DNA of 64,000 bases from Cellulomonas sp. SG140. Lineage in GTDB: Bacteria; Actinomycetota; Actinomycetes; Actinomycetales; Cellulomonadaceae. A program made the translations under genes and the position numbers. The notes under the pieces are model-generated. The model was given only the letters and a program-made list of their open reading frames with translations, had not been told where the DNA came from and did not search any database. This document shows positions 55,170 through 63,150 of the stretch, one piece after another; position 1 is the stretch's first letter; every line of letters starts with the position of its first letter. The stretch covers positions 682,001 through 746,000 of the forward strand of contig NZ_JANZLA010000001.1 of NCBI RefSeq assembly GCF_025770785.1. Direction: 5' to 3'.

Positions 55170-56121
55170 GCCGCCGCAGGGCGGGCGCGTAACCGCCCGG
55201 GTCGCGGCTGGACGACGGCGCCGGACCGGCGCCCGCCCGCTCCCGGCCGGCGTCGCGGCGGACGGTCCCGGTCGGCTGCTGCGCGCCGGCCGACCCGGCG
55301 TGCGCCGCGCCGGCACGGGCGGCCGCCGCACCGATCCGCACGTCCACCACCAGGGCGCGGTGGTCGGACAGGCCGAGGTCGACCGCCTCGGCCGGACGGA
55401 CGGCGGCGACCGCGCCGTCCCCGAGGATGTGGTCGAGCTGGCGCACCGGCCGGCCGACGGGGTAGGTGGGCGCCGTGGCGAGCGGCGTCATCCGGGCGAG
55501 CTGCGCCGGCTGACCGTCCTCGAGGTTGAGGTCCCCCAGCACCACCAGGGGCCGCGGCAGCTCCTCGACGGCGCTCGTCAGGCGCCGCAGCTGCAGCCCG
55601 TTCCACCGCGGGATGAACGTCAGGTGCGTGCACACCACCGTCAGGGTGCCGCCGGGCGCGTCGAGCACCGCGGCGATAGCGGCGCGCGGCTCGTCGCGCA
55701 CCAGCTCCGGCCACCGACGTCCCGGGAACCGGACGGGCGCCCGGCGGTTCAGCACCGGGAGGGTCAGCACCCGCCACTCGCGCACCGGGTGCCGGCTGAG
55801 CAGCGCGATCCCGTAGGCCGCGCCGCGGGGCTGGTGGGCACCGGTGGCGGCGACCCACAGCCCGGGCTCGCCGTGCAGCGTCGCGGCGAACCGGTGGGCG
55901 TGCGCCCCCATCGCCTCGGCGGCGATCGACGTCAGGTCCGCACCGTGGGACCGCGCCTGGTCGCGGTCCACCTCCTGCAGGCCCAGCACATCTGCGTCCA
56001 GGCGCCGGACCGCGGCGGCGAACCGGTCCAGGTCCACCCGGCCGTCGGCAGGCGAGCGCGCGTGCAGGATGTTGAACGTGGCCAGCCGCACCCGTCGAGT
56101 GTGGCCCGACGGGCCGCTCAC
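55144..56121 (-). CDS. Endonuclease/exonuclease/phosphatase family protein, second
   Basis: 325 residues. Motifs: LATFNILHARS, LGLQEVDRDQARS, VVCTHLTFIP, VVLGDLNLEDGQ and LSDHRALVVDV. The last ~60 residues are Arg/Ala/Gly-rich and unconserved; part overlaps the FMN reductase gene. GTG start at 56121, or 10 codons later at VRLATFN. Distinct from the nuclease in the hppA operon. Substrate undetermined. Confidence 0.82.
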   Translation of the reverse strand: MSGPSGHTRRVRLATFNILHARSPADGRVDLDRFAAAVRRLDADVLGLQEVDRDQARSHGADLTSIAAEAMGAHAHRFAATLHGEPGLWVAATGAHQPRGAAYGIALLSRHPVREWRVLTLPVLNRRAPVRFPGRRWPELVRDEPRAAIAAVLDAPGGTLTVVCTHLTFIPRWNGLQLRRLTSAVEELPRPLVVLGDLNLEDGQPAQLARMTPLATAPTYPVGRPVRQLDHILGDGAVAAVRPAEAVDLGLSDHRALVVDVRIGAAAARAGAAHAGSAGAQQPTGTVRRDAGRERAGAGPAPSSSRDPGGYAPALRRLRRRRAAR

Positions 56122-56222
56122 GTCCTGCTGAGGCGCGATGCGCGGGCAGGGAGCCGGCGCCGGGACCGAGCCGGGACCGTGCCGCGCTGCGGGCCGACGC
56201 CCAGGGGTGTAGACAACCGAAG

Positions 56223-56846
56223 GTGACGGACCACGTGACGACGCCGGCAGACGAGCGCGCCGCCCTGCAGGACGGCCTGCGCCGCACCGCCGTGGCTCTG
56301 CTGGAGGCCGGCATCCCGTTCGCCCTGGTGGGCGGCTATGCGGCCTGGGCGCGCGGTGCGCCGGAACCGAGCCACGACGCCGACTTCGCGGTGACGGAGG
56401 AGGACGTCGGCCGCGCCAAGGAGGCGCTGACCGCGGCAGGTCTCGAGGTGGTCCAGCCCGCCGAAAACTGGCTGTTCAAGGCCTACCACCACGGCCAGCT
56501 GATCGACGTGCTGTTCCGGATGGTCGGTGAGCCGATCACGCACCAGATGCTGGCCACCGCCGAGGAGCTCGAGGTGCTCGCGGTGCGGATGCCCGTGCTG
56601 CAGGCCACCGAGATCGTCTCGGCGAAGATGCGCGTGCTCGGCGAGCACTACTGCGACTTCACGTGGCTGCTGCCCACGGCGCGCGCGCTGCGCGAGCAGA
56701 TCGACTGGGACCGCGTGCGCCAGGAGGTCGGCGACCACCCGTACGGGCGGGCGTTCCTGTTCCTGGTGGACGAGCTGGGGATCACCGGCGGGGGGCCGCG
56801 GTCCACGTCCTCACCCGGACGCGCCGAGCTGGCCGACGAGGACTGA
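56223..56846 (+). CDS. Nucleotidyltransferase-like protein
   Basis: 207 residues. FALVGGYAAWARGAPEPSHDADFAVTEE shows the GG and DxD pattern of the Pol-beta-type nucleotidyltransferase fold: GGYAAWARG then HDADFAV. LIDVLFRM supplies a third acidic position. The family includes antitoxin/toxin-type and tRNA-modifying proteins; no partner gene is next to it. GTG start with weak ribosome site. Cytoplasmic. Confidence 0.75.
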   Translation: MTDHVTTPADERAALQDGLRRTAVALLEAGIPFALVGGYAAWARGAPEPSHDADFAVTEEDVGRAKEALTAAGLEVVQPAENWLFKAYHHGQLIDVLFRMVGEPITHQMLATAEELEVLAVRMPVLQATEIVSAKMRVLGEHYCDFTWLLPTARALREQIDWDRVRQEVGDHPYGRAFLFLVDELGITGGGPRSTSSPGRAELADED

Positions 56847-56876
56847 CGCCTCGCGGCGCAGGGCCTGCGGCGTCGC

Positions 56877-56942
56877 CCGTCAGACGGCGCGCCTGGTCAG
56901 GCGGTGTGCTCGGTCAGCGGCGTGCCCGGTCAGGCCGCGACG
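56877..56942. repeat. Imperfect 16-17-bp tandem repeats copying a stop codon
   Basis: Four copies of a unit like GGTCAGGCGGTGTGCTC. The triplet TCA (TGA on the minus strand) recurs at 56880, 56897, 56914 and 56930; the last is the actual stop of the hexapeptide-repeat gene. Spacings are 17, 17 and 16. Confidence 0.8.
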
Positions 56943-57331
56943 GGACGGGAGGCCGAGCGCCGGACCACAGCGCCCGCGGGGATCGTCTGGTCGGAGTGGA
57001 CGACGACGCCGGGCTCCACCCGTGCGCCGGCGCCGACGGTCACCCGCGTGCCGAGGCGCGCACCCGCGCCCACCACCGCGTCCGCCTCCACGTGCACGTG
57101 GCTGCCGAGCCGCGCACCGGCGTGCACCACCGCGCCGCGCTCCAGCCACACGTGGTCGCCCAGGTGGGCGCCCGCGTTCACGTGCGCACCCGGGTCCACC
57201 CACGCCGTGGCCGCCACGTAGGCGTCCGGTGCCGCGTGCGCGCCCGCGCCGATGAGACCGCCGCCGTTGTCGTGGCGCCGGTACCGGACGACGGTGCCGT
57301 CGTCGTTCTCGAGGTCTTCGTATCGCTTCAT
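56930..57331 (-). CDS. Small hexapeptide-repeat (left-handed beta-helix) protein
   Basis: 133 residues. After MKRYEDLENDDGTVVRYRR, residues 28-125 are about 16 imperfect hexapeptides (for example GAHVNAGAHLGDHVWLERGA) expected to form a short left-handed beta-helix like acyltransferases or gamma-carbonic anhydrases. The usual histidine triad or acyl-CoA residues are not clear, and there is no transferase C-terminus, so it may be structural. Start MKRYED was preferred over a GTG nine codons upstream. Confidence 0.7.
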   Translation of the reverse strand: MKRYEDLENDDGTVVRYRRHDNGGGLIGAGAHAAPDAYVAATAWVDPGAHVNAGAHLGDHVWLERGAVVHAGARLGSHVHVEADAVVGAGARLGTRVTVGAGARVEPGVVVHSDQTIPAGAVVRRSASRPVAA

Positions 57332-57470
57332 CTCGGCTGGCTCAACGATGCGCGACACGCCGGTGTTCCCGCCTGTGCACAGGCTGTGCCACGCCGTGCG
57401 CGACGGCGCGTCCGGACGTCGTCACGCCCTCCAGGTGCGGCTCGGCGGGGATGGCGGCGAGGATGGCCGC

Positions 57471-58244
57471 ATGACGTCCTCCCCCACCCTGGCCCTGCCC
57501 GGCGGCACCATCCCGATGCTCGGCCTGGGCACCTGGCAGTCCACCGGTGACGAGGCGGTGCGTGCCGTCAGCGGCGCCCTGGAGCTGGGCTACCGGCACC
57601 TGGACACCGCCACCGGCTACGGCAACGAGGGGCAGGTGGGACGCGCCCTGTCGCTGGTGGACGTCGACCGCGACGACGTCTTCCTCACCACCAAGCTGCC
57701 GCCCGAGCACGCCGGCCGCGAGCGCCGGACGATCCTCGAGTCGCTCGCCGCCCTGGGAACGGACCACGTCGACCTGTGGCTGATCCACTGGCCGCCCGGC
57801 GGCAAGGCGGCGCCCGAGGTGTGGCAGGAGCTGCGCCGGGCCCGCGACGAGGGCCTGACCCGGTCGATCGGGGTGTCCAACTACTCGATCCCGCAGATCG
57901 ACCAGCTGATCGAGGCGACCGGTGAGGCCCCGGCGATCAACCAGATCCCGTACAGCCCCGCGGACCACGACCCCGAGCTGCTCGACGCGCACCGCGAGCG
58001 TGGCATCGCCGTCGAGGGCTACTCGCCGCTGAAGCGGACCGACCTGGCGTCGGACGCGATCACCAAGGCGGCCGCGGTGCACGACGCGACGCCGGCTCAG
58101 GTGGTGCTGGCCTGGCACCTGGCGCACGACGTGGTGGTGATCCCCAAGACGACGCACCTGGCCCGCCTCGAGGAGAACCTCGCGGCGCTCGACCTGCAGC
58201 TGACGGCCGAGGAGGTCGCGGCGATCGACGCCCTGGGCTGGTGA
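57471..58244 (+). CDS. Aldo/keto reductase
   Basis: 257 residues, (beta/alpha)8 NADPH-dependent reductase. Catalytic tetrad visible: Asp and Tyr in YRHLDTATGYGNE, Lys in FLTTKLPP, His in LWLIHWPP. Cofactor region IPKTTHLARLEENL near the C-terminus. Resembles 2,5-diketo-gluconate reductase-like proteins. Ends 10 bp from the convergent 148-residue secreted protein gene. Confidence 0.93.
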   Translation: MTSSPTLALPGGTIPMLGLGTWQSTGDEAVRAVSGALELGYRHLDTATGYGNEGQVGRALSLVDVDRDDVFLTTKLPPEHAGRERRTILESLAALGTDHVDLWLIHWPPGGKAAPEVWQELRRARDEGLTRSIGVSNYSIPQIDQLIEATGEAPAINQIPYSPADHDPELLDAHRERGIAVEGYSPLKRTDLASDAITKAAAVHDATPAQVVLAWHLAHDVVVIPKTTHLARLEENLAALDLQLTAEEVAAIDALGW

Positions 58245-58254
58245 GCGGCCGGCG

Positions 58255-58701
58255 TCAGGAGACGGGCGCCCAGGACGCGGCGGTGACCAGGACGTCGCCG
58301 ACCACCGACCTGTCGAGCCGGTCGATCACACCTCGCTCCAGCGGCCGCACGGCCCGGCGGACCACGGTGCCACCGCTCGAGTAGGTGATCGCCACGGGTC
58401 GCCCGAGGCAGGCGGCCGGGACGTCGTCCACGCGGATGCCCTCGATCGAGAAGCCCCCGTCAGCCCCCGGGACGAGCCCAGCCTCGTACCCCCACCGCAC
58501 CTGGTTGCCGTCGCAGCCGGACGGCGCCGCACCGGCCGCGGACGGCGGGGCCTGGGCCATGGCCTGGGACGAGGCGTAGAGACCCGCCACGGCGAACGCC
58601 GTCAGCACCGCGGCCAGCTTGAGCCGGAACGCGCGCGAGCGCAGGGACCGGATCGGCGCCCAGAGCGCGGTGCGCGCAGAACCTGCGGACACCTGTGTCA
58701 C
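58255..58701 (-). CDS. 148-residue exported protein, paralogue of the surface module
   Basis: N-terminal basic region and a helix (residues 28-46) ending in ASSQAMAQA, then a beta-rich domain with Cys63 and Cys98. The block FSIEGIRVDDVPAACLG aligns with WTVSNVTFSSIDTACQG of the 145-residue protein at 60512-60949, and cysteine spacing is similar (35 versus 33), so the two look like distant paralogues with a disulfide. GTG start with GGAGGCGACC upstream. The regulatory element CTAGGTG-N4-CACCCA lies 73-89 bp upstream. Probably exported by the same route. Confidence 0.72.
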   Translation of the reverse strand: MTQVSAGSARTALWAPIRSLRSRAFRLKLAAVLTAFAVAGLYASSQAMAQAPPSAAGAAPSGCDGNQVRWGYEAGLVPGADGGFSIEGIRVDDVPAACLGRPVAITYSSGGTVVRRAVRPLERGVIDRLDRSVVGDVLVTAASWAPVS

Positions 58702-58745
58702 GGTCGCCTCCCCTCCGTGGGCGGCGGATCGTCGGCGGACCGACG

Positions 58746-58764
58746 TGTCAGCGTCGTGCTGACA
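58746..58764. promoter_or_regulatory. Perfect inverted repeat TGTCAGC-N5-GCTGACA
   Basis: 7-bp arms with a 5-bp spacer, 45 bp upstream of the 148-residue protein start and next to the shared element at 58774. A possible operator or a 5' leader hairpin. Confidence 0.5.
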
Positions 58765-58773
58765 GCACAGAGG

Positions 58774-58790
58774 CTAGGTGCTAACACCCA
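58774..58790 (-). promoter_or_regulatory. Shared element CTAGGTG-N4-CACCCA, copy 1
   Basis: CTAGGTGCTAACACCCA, 14 of 17 bases identical to the copy at 61033-61049 and at a similar distance from the start codon. An imperfect inverted repeat (GGTG-N4-CACC core). On the minus strand it reads TGGGTG-N4-CACCTAG and may overlap a -10. Confidence 0.6.
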
Positions 58791-58937
58791 GAGGCCGCGA
58801 GCCGGGATACCCGATCGGGGCAGAACTTCACCCCTCTGACCTGGTACGACGCGTCAGGCGCAGCTCAGACCGACTCATCGGTCGGGCGTCCCCGATGCTG
58901 AGGGCTTCGGCGAGACATCACCCGTTCGGAGCAGCGG

Positions 58938-58967
58938 CCTGTCGGGTCAGAGCACCTGTCGGGTCAG
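58938..58967. repeat. Tandem repeat copying a stop codon, period 17
   Basis: CCTGTCGGGTCAG occurs at 58938-58950 and 58955-58967. The second copy carries the stop of the 274-residue gene and the first repeats it 17 bp downstream, out of frame. Confidence 0.9.
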
Positions 58968-59788
58968 GCGCAGACGAGGCCGGAGGCGCCGGTGCGGTTC
59001 TCGACCGCGTCGAAGTACACCTGCGCACCGTTGGCGGCCCAGCCGGGCGCGTAGGCCTGGAGCATCGGGAGGGCCGAGCAGCGGTCGCCGGGATAGGGCG
59101 TCAGGTTGCCCGTCGTCACCCCGGCGTTGCCCCACTGCCAGTTGTTGGGCAGCCCCGACGCGGCGCCGAGGTTCAGCACCAGGTAGGCCTTCTCCGAACC
59201 GTCCGTGGCCATGGTCGGCGCGGACAGCACCAGGTACATGTGGTCGGTGCGGTAGCCGCGACCGGCACCGTCCCCGTTGCTCACCGCCGTGAGGCTGGTG
59301 ATGGAGCACGGCTTGGTGGTGCTCGCTCCCGTGGCGGCGGCGACGACGACGCAGCCGCCGTAGGTGGACGGCATCCACGTCGCCTTGATCGGCCAGGTGT
59401 TGCCGGAGACGAACAGGCGCGCGTTGGCCGTGCTCGGCGGCGTGTACTGGCCGGAGCTGGTGGACACGGAGAAGACGCCGCCTGAGATGGTGCCCGTGCC
59501 GGAGATCAGGCTGGTGCCGTAGTTGTCGCGCAGCTCGAGGTACCCGGTGGAGCAGGAGCCCGACAGCCCCGTGACGGCCGCCTGCGAGTACTTCCCCGCA
59601 CCGTTGGGGTTGCCCATCGGTGTGACCAGCACCGGCCCGGCGCACGGCCGGGAGAAGGTCGCGGAGTGCCACACCGCCCCGACCGAGCTGAGCGGGATCT
59701 GGGAGGCGGACGCCTCGGCAGCGCCGAGCAGGCCCAGCACCAGGACCGTGAGCGCGGCGAGCAGCCGGAACCGCGGGTGTCGCGTCAT
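58964..59788 (-). CDS. 274-residue secreted protein of the surface module
   Basis: Sec-type signal peptide (helix 8-23) ending in EASASQIPL, the same ASASQI junction as the 145-residue protein. The mature part is Gly/Ser/Thr-rich and beta-predicted, with five or more cysteines; the first pair (Cys49, Cys79) and YSQAAVTGLSGSC resemble the repeated motif of the two smaller proteins. No named domain recognised. ATG overlaps the signal peptidase stop (ATGA). Probably a surface or matrix protein processed by that peptidase. Confidence 0.75.
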   Translation of the reverse strand: MTRHPRFRLLAALTVLVLGLLGAAEASASQIPLSSVGAVWHSATFSRPCAGPVLVTPMGNPNGAGKYSQAAVTGLSGSCSTGYLELRDNYGTSLISGTGTISGGVFSVSTSSGQYTPPSTANARLFVSGNTWPIKATWMPSTYGGCVVVAAATGASTTKPCSITSLTAVSNGDGAGRGYRTDHMYLVLSAPTMATDGSEKAYLVLNLGAASGLPNNWQWGNAGVTTGNLTPYPGDRCSALPMLQAYAPGWAANGAQVYFDAVENRTGASGLVCA

Positions 59789-60441
59789 CGGGCGTGGTCC
59801 ACGGCCACGGGTCGGCTGCCCGCGGAGACGTCACCCGCGACGTCCCCAGCGCCGACCGTGACCACCTCCGCGACGTCGTCGGGCACCCCGGACGGCGCGG
59901 CGTCGACGCCCGCGTCCGCGTCGTCGTCGTGCGGCTCGTCCTCCGCGGACGGCCAGATCAGCAGCACGATCGCCGCCAGCACGGCGAACGCCCAGAGCCA
60001 CGGGTTGAGGAGCAGCACCGACAGCCGGCCGAGCTTCGGGATGTGCAGCACCGCGACGCCGACCACGTCGGCGTTCGTCGGGGAGAACGGGTCGGCGTAC
60101 GTGTTGTTGTCGCCCTTCAGCTGCCAGCCCGTGGCACCGTCACCGCCGACCACCCGGTGGATGATCCGCGCCGACCGGTCCACCGCGGTGGGCCGGTAGA
60201 CGGCCACGTCCCCGACCTTGGGGGTGCCGCACCGCGCCACCACCAGGTCGCCGGTGTAGTACGTCGGCTCCATCGAGTGCCCGGAGACCACCGTCAGGGT
60301 GGTGCAGCCGCCGAGCGACGAGGGCCAGACGAGCCACAGACCCGCGGCCAGCAGCACCCAGCCCAGGACGCCGCGCACCACTCGCAGCACACGCGGCGCG
60401 GACGACGCCGGTGCGCTGGTGCGGTGCGCGGCTTCCTGCAC
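59785..60441 (-). CDS. Signal peptidase I, ER-type catalytic residues, surface module
   Basis: 218 residues. Helix 1 (about 20-40), catalytic Ser56 in VSGHSMEPTYY, His95 in RIIHRVVGG and Asp111 in LKGDNNTYAD, again the Ser-His-Asp form. Helix 2 (WLWAFAVLAAIVLLIW) and an acidic Asp/Ala/Val-rich tail of about 55 residues. Lies between two secreted-protein genes in one operon (70 bp from the first, overlapping the second), so it is probably dedicated to them. Confidence 0.88.
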   Translation of the reverse strand: MQEAAHRTSAPASSAPRVLRVVRGVLGWVLLAAGLWLVWPSSLGGCTTLTVVSGHSMEPTYYTGDLVVARCGTPKVGDVAVYRPTAVDRSARIIHRVVGGDGATGWQLKGDNNTYADPFSPTNADVVGVAVLHIPKLGRLSVLLLNPWLWAFAVLAAIVLLIWPSAEDEPHDDDADAGVDAAPSGVPDDVAEVVTVGAGDVAGDVSAGSRPVAVDHAR

Positions 60442-60511
60442 GGCCGAACCCCCTGGTTCGTGGGTGTGCGCGAGGGCGGCCGCCTCGAGTCGGCCGCCCT
60501 CGCCCGGGACG

Positions 60512-60949
60512 TCAGCTGTGGATGGTCAGCGCCCAGCCGGTGATGGTGCTGGGGTCGGTCACACCGCTCGGCAGCGCGACGGCGATGGAGCCGGTGGTGT
60601 CGACCTTGGCGCTCGGCGTGGTCAGGCCCGTCTGGACCCAGCCGTTGCTCGAGGAGGTGGAGTAGGCCACCTCGTAGGTCTTGCCCTGGCAGGCCGTGTC
60701 GATGGACGAGAACGTCACGTTGGAGACGGTCCAGCCGGTGGAGGAGAACGACGGCGTGCCGTACGCGACGCCGACGGTGCTCTTCTGGCAGTCGCTCATG
60801 ACGGTCGGGACCGAGCCGGACTGGAAGCTCTGCGTGTTCCAGTTGAAGTTGATCTGCGACGCGGAGGCCAGGGAGAGGCCGGCCACGCCGACGACGGCCA
60901 GGCCGATGGCCAGGGACTTGCGACGGGTGGACCACTTGCTGCGAGACAT
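60512..60949 (-). CDS. 145-residue secreted protein, first gene of surface module
   Basis: Signal region MSRSKWSTRRKSLAIGLAVV with a cleavage zone SLASASQINF, then a Ser/Thr/Asn-rich beta domain with exactly two cysteines (Cys54, Cys87). Similar short proteins with ASASQ junctions occur beside signal peptidases in actinobacteria (recollection, not searched). Candidate fibre or surface subunit. GAGGAGC lies before the ATG. The gene has its own promoter region with the shared 17-bp element, and leads the operon with the signal peptidase and 274-residue protein. Confidence 0.75.
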   Translation of the reverse strand: MSRSKWSTRRKSLAIGLAVVGVAGLSLASASQINFNWNTQSFQSGSVPTVMSDCQKSTVGVAYGTPSFSSTGWTVSNVTFSSIDTACQGKTYEVAYSTSSSNGWVQTGLTTPSAKVDTTGSIAVALPSGVTDPSTITGWALTIHS

Positions 60950-61239
60950 GGACGTGCTCCTCTGGTTCCGGGGGGTTCTGACGACGATCCGCCCGGAACG
61001 TAGGGCTTCACATAACCAAGTTGGACAAGTGTCTAGGTGGCAGCACCCAAGGGTGTCGAAATTGTCCGATTCTTTCACCCAGCCGCAGGTCAGCGGCTCA
61101 CTCCGGCGGGTGAAGAGGCGAGCGCGGCAACCGCTCCGGTGGCCTATAGCAGGCCTAATCCGCGCCATTTTCCACGGCTGCCCTGCCACGCCGATCGTGA
61201 GGCCCACGACGGGGCTCGCGCACCCCCGTGCGGCCGTCC
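60950..61239. promoter_or_regulatory. Regulatory region between surface module and histidine kinase gene
   Basis: 290 bp, noticeably less GC-rich than its surroundings. Contains the shared element (61033-61049), GGACAA at 61023-61028 and TTGTCC at 61062-61067 as distant inverted half-sites, and a possible pair TCGACA-N18-TAGACA on the minus strand (61054-61059 and 61030-61035). No gene seen. Confidence 0.5.
61033..61049 (-). promoter_or_regulatory. Shared element CTAGGTG-N4-CACCCA, copy 2
   Basis: CTAGGTGGCAGCACCCA, 84-100 bp upstream of the 145-residue gene. Matches the copy at 58774-58790 at 14 of 17 bases. No further copy was noticed in the window. Confidence 0.6.
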
Positions 61240-62403
61240 TCAGCGACCGCGGAGCGCGTCCACGGGGAGCGTCGCGACCACCTCGGTACCGACCCCGAGC
61301 ACACCCTTGACGTCGAGCCGGCCGCCCACGATCGACAGCCGCTCGGCCAGCCGCTTGGTGCCGGACCGGGTCACCGCCGCCGGGTCGAAGCCGCCGCCGT
61401 CGTCCCGCACCCGCAGCGCGATGCCCGTGCGGTTCACGCCGAGCCGCACGTCCACCTCCGTCGGGGTGCCGTGCCGGAGCGCGTTGCTGACGGCCTCCTC
61501 GACCACGCGGACGGCCAGCAGCCGCTCCGCCTGGGTGAGCTCCGGTGCGGCCGGGTCGTCGAGCGCGCGCAGCTCCTCGTCGACCTCCAGGTGCGTCGCG
61601 ATCGCCGGCGGCACGCGGCGGAGCAGCGCGCGGACCGCCGGCACCATCCCGATCTCCAGCTGGTCGGGGTAGAGCAGGCGGCTCATCTGCCGCACGTCCT
61701 GCTCGCGCACGTTCTCGATCTCGGTGCGCACCTCGCGCAGCGTGGTGAGGTCCTGCGCCGGGGCACCCGCGGCGGCGAGCCGGGCCAGCGCACCGTCCAG
61801 TCGGGCGGTCACCAGCACCAGGCGCTGCTGCATCGACGAGTGCAGCCCGTCGGCCACCTCGCGCCGCACCCGGACCTCCTCGTCCTCGAGCGCCTGCACC
61901 GCCGTCTCGACCGCGTGCGCCGTGCGCACCCGCTCGCGGACCTCCGCCCGCAGCCGACGGCGCGACATCATCACCCAGGTGCCGAGCACGGCCGAGCCGA
62001 CGCCGATCGCCGCGCCCGTCACAGCCTCGGCGGCCACCGTCTTCGGCCCGAACGCCGGGTACACCCCCAGCAGCACCTGCAGTGCCACTCGCGTGAGCGC
62101 GGCGATCAGCCCGGCGAGCACCGCCCCGAGCATCTTGCCGAGCCGGGTGATCCGGTGCGGCTGGCGCCACAGCGCCAGGACCCCGATGAGCACCAGGACG
62201 GTCAGGGCGTTGACGACCACGCGCGAGACGACGGAGACGAACTGCCAGCCCGGCACGAACGCGGCGAAGATGTAGGTGGACTGGGCGACGGCGCCGAGCG
62301 CGAACATCGAGGCGACGGCCCCGGTGGTCACCCAGAGGGTGCGCCAGTCCGACGCCTCGTCCGCGGGGTCCGAACCGCCGTCCGGCGCGCTCTGGGCGGG
62401 CAC
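61240..62403 (-). CDS. Sensor histidine kinase (NarL-type partner)
   Basis: 387 residues. Four helices in the first 145 residues (for example WVTTGAVASMFALGAVA and VVVNALTVLVLIGVLAL) with little extracellular sequence, so it probably senses the membrane. HisKA_3-like segment EVADGLHSSMQQRLVL puts His188 at the phospho-site, but the usual following Asp is Ser. HATPase part: VVEEAVSNALRHG (N box) and VRDDGGGFDP (G1). GTG start near GAGGTGAGC. Divergent from its response regulator, 75 bp apart. Confidence 0.88.
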   Translation of the reverse strand: MPAQSAPDGGSDPADEASDWRTLWVTTGAVASMFALGAVAQSTYIFAAFVPGWQFVSVVSRVVVNALTVLVLIGVLALWRQPHRITRLGKMLGAVLAGLIAALTRVALQVLLGVYPAFGPKTVAAEAVTGAAIGVGSAVLGTWVMMSRRRLRAEVRERVRTAHAVETAVQALEDEEVRVRREVADGLHSSMQQRLVLVTARLDGALARLAAAGAPAQDLTTLREVRTEIENVREQDVRQMSRLLYPDQLEIGMVPAVRALLRRVPPAIATHLEVDEELRALDDPAAPELTQAERLLAVRVVEEAVSNALRHGTPTEVDVRLGVNRTGIALRVRDDGGGFDPAAVTRSGTKRLAERLSIVGGRLDVKGVLGVGTEVVATLPVDALRGR

Positions 62404-62478
62404 GCTCACCTCAGCTCTCGTCGGCCGGTGCGACGTTGCGCCACAGCATCCGGTCGGCACAGACGATACTGAGCAGCG

Positions 62479-63150
62479 ATGCCGAACCAATCCCCCGCCG
62501 CGCTGCGCGTCGCCGTGGTCGAGGACCAGCCACTCTTCCGCTCGATGCTCGAGCGGACCCTCGGCGAGCAGCCGGGGCTGCAGGTGGTGGCCAGCGTCGG
62601 GAGCGTCGCCGCGGCCCGGAACGTGATCACCCCCGGCCTGGCGGACGTGGTGGTGCTGGACATCGACCTGCCGGACGGCAACGGCATCGCGCTCGGGGTG
62701 CAGCTGCGCCGCGGCCAGCCGTCGCTCGGCATCCTGCTGCTGTCCGCGCACGACGCGATGGACCTGCTGCTGGACCTGCCGGCCGACGTGGCGGTGGGCT
62801 GGGGCTACCTGTCCAAGACGTCGGCGACCACCGTGGAGGCCCTGGTCGGGGCGCTGCACGCCGCAGCACGCGGCGAGACCGTGCTGGACCCGGCGCTGCT
62901 GGCGAAGATGCGGCCGCGACGCGGGTCGGCGGTGGCGGCACTGACTGACCGGCAGTTCGAGGTGCTGCAGCTGCTGGCCCAGGGACTGAGCAACTCCGGC
63001 ATCGGCGAGCGGCTGGGCATCACCGAGAAGTCGGTGCAGAACCACGTGAACGCCATCTACGGCACGCTCGGGATCGACTCCGACCCCGAGCGGAACCCGC
63101 GGGTCAGCGCGGCGCTGCGGCTGATCGAGGAGACCGGCCCACTGGGCTGA
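62479..63150 (+). CDS. LuxR/NarL-family response regulator
   Basis: 223 residues. Receiver domain (VAVVEDQPLFR, phospho-acceptor Asp61 in VVLDIDLPDGNG, Lys113 in GYLSKTSA) and C-terminal LuxR helix-turn-helix (LTDRQFEVLQLLAQGLSNSG to KSVQNHVNAIYGTLGI). Partner of the divergent histidine kinase. Its 3' end overlaps the convergent resolvase-like gene by 94 bp. Likely targets are the neighbouring surface genes, by position only. Confidence 0.92.
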   Translation: MPNQSPAALRVAVVEDQPLFRSMLERTLGEQPGLQVVASVGSVAAARNVITPGLADVVVLDIDLPDGNGIALGVQLRRGQPSLGILLLSAHDAMDLLLDLPADVAVGWGYLSKTSATTVEALVGALHAAARGETVLDPALLAKMRPRRGSAVAALTDRQFEVLQLLAQGLSNSGIGERLGITEKSVQNHVNAIYGTLGIDSDPERNPRVSAALRLIEETGPLG

